A stretch of DNA of 7,456 nucleotides from positions 1 to 7,456 of the forward strand of contig JAKOUL010000097.1 of NCBI GenBank assembly GCA_029776735.1, read 5' to 3'. Origin of the DNA: Dictyoglomota bacterium (GTDB taxonomy: Bacteria > Dictyoglomota > Dictyoglomia > Dictyoglomales > Dictyoglomaceae). The notes below the pieces were generated by a model. It was not told the DNA's origin. It saw nothing but the letters and a program-made list of their open reading frames with translations, and made no database searches. Every line of letters starts with the position of its first letter. Position 1 is the first letter of the stretch. Shown here piece after piece: positions 4,994-7,456 of the stretch. The position numbers were made by a program, and so were the translations under genes.

Positions 4994-6423
4994 AAAAATA
5001 TAAAAGTTTAATACTTCTTTTCATTGGGATAATTCTATATGTACTTTCATATCCACCTTTTAATCTTTCTTTTCTTATCTTTTTTTCCTTAGTACCTTTA
5101 TTCCTTCTTATTCCTGAGATTAATACAAAGGAGGCTTTTATCTTTGGATTTCTGTATGGATTTGGCTTTAACGGGGTAAATTTTTACTGGATACCAAATC
5201 TTATATCCCATTTTACTCCTGTAATCATAGGCGTTTTAGTAAATCTTCTTCTTATATCTTACCTCTCCCTTTATTATGGGATATTTCTCTGGGCAGTAAA
5301 GAAAAAAGAAGATTCTATACTTTTTCCTGCCTTTCTTATGGTACTTCTCCAGTGGATAAGGGCTCATGGACCTTTGGCTTTTAATTGGGGATCCTTTGGA
5401 GAACCATTAGTACATATACCTTCTCTTTTACAGTGGGCAAGTGTATTTGGAGAGTTAGGACTTACCTTTTTAGTAGTGATTGTTAATGTGCTTATTGCAA
5501 GGCATAGATCTTTAAATATTACAAAAAAGGTCTTAGGAATCATTTCACTCCTTCTCATATTTCTTATAGGGAACTTTATGATAGAAAAAGAAGAAGATAT
5601 TTACTGGAGGGTAGGGGCTGTACAAGGAAATTATGATAGCTTTTCAAAGGTATATTATCCAAATATTGAAGAGCAATTTGAAGTCCACCGAGATCTTACT
5701 CTGAAACTTCCCAAAAATTTAGATCTTATTGTATGGGCAGAAAGTGTCATCTTTTATCCATTAAATCAAGCTCCTAATTATATGAAAGAGATTAGAGAGC
5801 TTACCGAAGAGATGGATTCACCTATATTACTTGGTGCATTAGAGACTAGAGGTACAGATACATACAATTCTGCTTATCTTTTTAAAAAGAATGGGGAATA
5901 TGAGATTCATAGAAAATCACAGCTTGTACCTTTTGTTGAAGAGATACCATTTCCTTTTAACTATATAGTACCAGAGTATTTTAAGAGACTTATTGGAAAC
6001 TATGGAAAGGATTCAAAATATTATTCCTTAAGCTTAGAAGATAAAAAAATAGGAGTGCTTATCTGTTTTGAGTCTCTATTTTCTGATTTAGGAAGGGCTC
6101 TTTCTCAAGATAAAAGCGATCTTTTAGTAGTTATAACTAATGACGGATGGTTTCAAGGAACACCTGCGGTGTACCAACACAAAAATCAATCTCTTATTAG
6201 GGCAGTAGAAAATAGATTACCATTAGTACAAGTAGCAAATACTGGGATAACCTTTTTTGCAGATCCATATGGTAGAATTATAAATGAAAGTAAAGAGGGA
6301 GAAAAAAATGTATATGTGGGACTTCTTCCCAAGAAAGGTTCTTCCATATATAGTGTAGTGGGAGATCTACCTATATTTTTAGCATTTATCATTTTCCTCC
6401 TTTTTAAGGTAAAAAGACCATGA
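4981..6423 (+). CDS. lnt: Apolipoprotein N-acyltransferase
   Basis: Lnt (EC 2.3.1.269) moves an acyl chain from a phospholipid to the N-terminal cysteine of diacylated lipoproteins, the last maturation step in diderm bacteria. The 480-aa protein has the expected order. An N-terminal membrane domain of about seven helices (residues 8-199) includes the family motif around LSYPPFN (22-28) and FGFNGVNFYWIPN (61-73). A periplasmic nitrilase-like domain follows (about 208-450), then a last helix (462-476). The catalytic triad is visible: Glu254 in VWAES, Lys312 in RKSQLVPF and Cys362 in GVLICFE. Glu320 and Glu364 match E. coli Glu343 and Glu389. TNDGWFQGTPAVYQH (386-400) is also typical. E. coli Trp237, after VQGN, seems replaced by Val or Tyr (224-226). 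The gene overlaps the lipoprotein by 13 bp and the next gene by ATGA. E. coli Lnt is about 510 aa, so this is full length. Confidence 0.95.
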   Translation: MDLLKKYKSLILLFIGIILYVLSYPPFNLSFLIFFSLVPLFLLIPEINTKEAFIFGFLYGFGFNGVNFYWIPNLISHFTPVIIGVLVNLLLISYLSLYYGIFLWAVKKKEDSILFPAFLMVLLQWIRAHGPLAFNWGSFGEPLVHIPSLLQWASVFGELGLTFLVVIVNVLIARHRSLNITKKVLGIISLLLIFLIGNFMIEKEEDIYWRVGAVQGNYDSFSKVYYPNIEEQFEVHRDLTLKLPKNLDLIVWAESVIFYPLNQAPNYMKEIRELTEEMDSPILLGALETRGTDTYNSAYLFKKNGEYEIHRKSQLVPFVEEIPFPFNYIVPEYFKRLIGNYGKDSKYYSLSLEDKKIGVLICFESLFSDLGRALSQDKSDLLVVITNDGWFQGTPAVYQHKNQSLIRAVENRLPLVQVANTGITFFADPYGRIINESKEGEKNVYVGLLPKKGSSIYSVVGDLPIFLAFIIFLLFKVKRP

Positions 6424-6968
6424 AGAGGACTCTCATAGCAGGAATATTAATATTTGTTTTTCTTGTCCTCTGGGGAGCAAGTTACTATGTATTTCCTCCT
6501 GAAAATGTTGTGGAAACTCCTACTAAGCTGCAAAAGCCAGGGGTGTTTGCTACAAAAACCCATTTCAAAGGAAGAGATCAGGGGAATTTAAGTTGGGAGA
6601 TTTCTTCTGACAAATTAAATATTGATATATCATACAAGCATTTTACCTTTGAAGGAAATGTGGAAGGCAAAGTATTTAGAAACAACAAATTATCCCTAAA
6701 AGTAAAATCAGAGAAGATGGAGATTGATACTGACAAAGAAATATTAAAGATACCTACAAAATTAAGCTTTACTACCGAAGATGGATTTGTAGGAGAGGCA
6801 CCTCAAGGTGTTTGGTATTTTGATTCTGGAGAATTTATCTCAGAAAATGGCAGAGTAACATTTGAAAAGATTGGTGAATTTAAAGCAGAAGCAGATATAT
6901 TTAGATTTTCCACTCAAGAAGGGAGAGCAGATTTTGAAGGAAATGTGGTTATTGAAACTTCATTTTGA
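6420..6968 (+). CDS. lptC: LptC-like LPS export ABC transporter periplasmic protein
   Basis: The 182-aa protein has one N-terminal membrane anchor (residues 4-24) and a beta-rich periplasmic domain. This is the architecture of LptC, the bitopic partner of LptB2FG that hands lipopolysaccharide to LptA. The domain shows about four OstA-like beta units: near LSWEISSDKLNIDI with FEGNV (57-81), LSLKVKSEKMEIDTDKEILK with IPTKL (91-115), APQGVWYFDSG to NGRVTFE (127-149), and FKAEADIFRFSTQEGRA with FEGNV (154-176). Its length is close to the usual 190 residues. The ATG overlaps the lnt stop as ATGA, which indicates coupling, with TAAGGT 10 bases upstream as a modest ribosome site. The following lptA-like gene supports the call. 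LptC sequences diverge strongly, so the family assignment rests on architecture, motif style and context. Confidence 0.78.
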   Translation: MKRTLIAGILIFVFLVLWGASYYVFPPENVVETPTKLQKPGVFATKTHFKGRDQGNLSWEISSDKLNIDISYKHFTFEGNVEGKVFRNNKLSLKVKSEKMEIDTDKEILKIPTKLSFTTEDGFVGEAPQGVWYFDSGEFISENGRVTFEKIGEFKAEADIFRFSTQEGRADFEGNVVIETSF

Positions 6969-6974
6969 GGAGGT
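6968..6974 (+). promoter_or_regulatory. Strong ribosome binding site of lptA
   Basis: AGGAGGT directly follows, and shares one base with, the lptC stop codon, 8 bases before the ATG at 6983. It fixes the start of the partial gene and is a near-ideal match to the 16S rRNA tail. Confidence 0.85.
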
Positions 6975-6982
6975 ACTTTGAT

Positions 6983-7456
6983 ATGAAAAGGATCATATCA
7001 CTTTTTATGATTATACTTTTTATCTTTTCCATAAGCTTTTCTCAAACCAAGAAGAATTCTGTAAAGATCACTGCCCAAAAGATATCCTATGATTATGGAA
7101 AGAAAACTACAAGAGCAGAGGGAAATGTATTAGTAATATATAAACCAGGAGAAGAGGATGAGACAAGAATTACAGCTACATTGGTTTTTTATAACCAAGA
7201 TACCAATGTGGTGGAAGTTCCTGGAAAGGTTAATATCTCTCAAAAAGATCTCTCTATCACGGGTGAAAATCTAAAGGCTGATTTGAAAAAAGAAGTCTTA
7301 GACCTTAAAAAAGATGTAAATGTTATTCTTCAGCGGAAAACCGGGGAAAAGACTGAAACAACTAAGCTCTCTGCCCAGAGCATGAACTACTCTCTAAAGA
7401 CAAACTCTGGGACTCTAATAGGAGGAGTAAAGATTGAAAGAGAAGACTTAATGGTT
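6983..7456 (+). CDS. lptA: LptA/OstA-like periplasmic LPS transport protein (partial, 3' end outside window)
   Basis: This open frame of 158 codons runs off the window, so the product is cut at its C-terminus. It begins with a Sec signal peptide (MKRIISLFMIILFIFSISFS, probable cut before Gln21). It continues with OstA-type repeats: ITAQKISYDYGKKTTRAEGN (29-48), RITATLVFYNQDTNVVEVPG (62-81), LSITGENLKADLKKEVLD (90-107) and LSAQSMNYSLKTNSGTLIGG (129-148). Each repeat has the alternating strand-turn pattern of the LptA beta-jellyroll. LptA forms the periplasmic bridge carrying LPS from LptC to LptD. AGGAGGT (6968-6974) lies 8 bases before the ATG, the strongest ribosome site in the operon, suggesting high expression. 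The gap from lptC is 14 bp. A longer OstA or LptD-like protein cannot be excluded while the end is unseen. Beyond the edge an lptB ATPase gene might be expected. Confidence 0.85.
   Translation, partial: MKRIISLFMIILFIFSISFSQTKKNSVKITAQKISYDYGKKTTRAEGNVLVIYKPGEEDETRITATLVFYNQDTNVVEVPGKVNISQKDLSITGENLKADLKKEVLDLKKDVNVILQRKTGEKTETTKLSAQSMNYSLKTNSGTLIGGVKIEREDLMV

Overview
The window is AT-rich (roughly one third G+C by eye). Arginine is coded almost entirely by AGA/AGG and isoleucine often by ATA, a pattern common in thermophilic bacteria. Genes for Lnt and for LptC/LptA-like proteins indicate a diderm bacterium with an outer membrane. My best guess, by inference and not by search, is a Dictyoglomus-like thermophile.

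Layout. (1) 1-2310 is a glycan-polymer region. It holds a Wzy/WaaL-type O-antigen ligase or polymerase (+). Next is an overlapping 81-codon remnant of a GT4 glycosyltransferase (+), which appears to keep only the first and last pieces of the enzyme. Last is an intact GT2 glycosyltransferase (-) that runs convergently into the remnant. The region looks rearranged: internal gene deletion, convergent gene overlap, a poorly defined 5' end of the ligase, and a 15-bp inverted repeat at its two edges. (2) 2270-2471 is a divergent promoter region. It has an extended -10 promoter for the GT2 gene. On the other strand a TATAAT box lies just before a 14-bp LacI-family-like operator (TGTTATCGTTAACA), upstream of the next gene. 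(3) 2472-4277 is a full-length L-fucose isomerase (fucI) standing alone, with no other fucose gene beside it. (4) 4278-4426 is a gap with a possible vestigial mini-ORF and a weak promoter. (5) 4427-7456 is a tightly packed envelope-biogenesis operon: a novel lipoprotein, lnt, an lptC-like gene and an lptA/ostA-like gene cut by the window edge. The first three genes overlap by 13 and 4 bp and the last follows after 14 bp.

How the parts fit. Lnt adds the third acyl chain to lipoproteins such as the one encoded just upstream. LptC and LptA would form the periplasmic bridge that carries lipopolysaccharide, or a similar glycolipid, to the outer membrane. The ligase and GT genes would build the polysaccharide part of such a molecule. 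FucI is catabolic and seems separately controlled by sugar. I see no CRISPR array, tRNA, rRNA, transposase or integrase. Nothing in the window demands a wholly new system. The best candidates for novelty are the lipoprotein heading the lnt-lptC-lptA operon and the collapsed GT4 gene.
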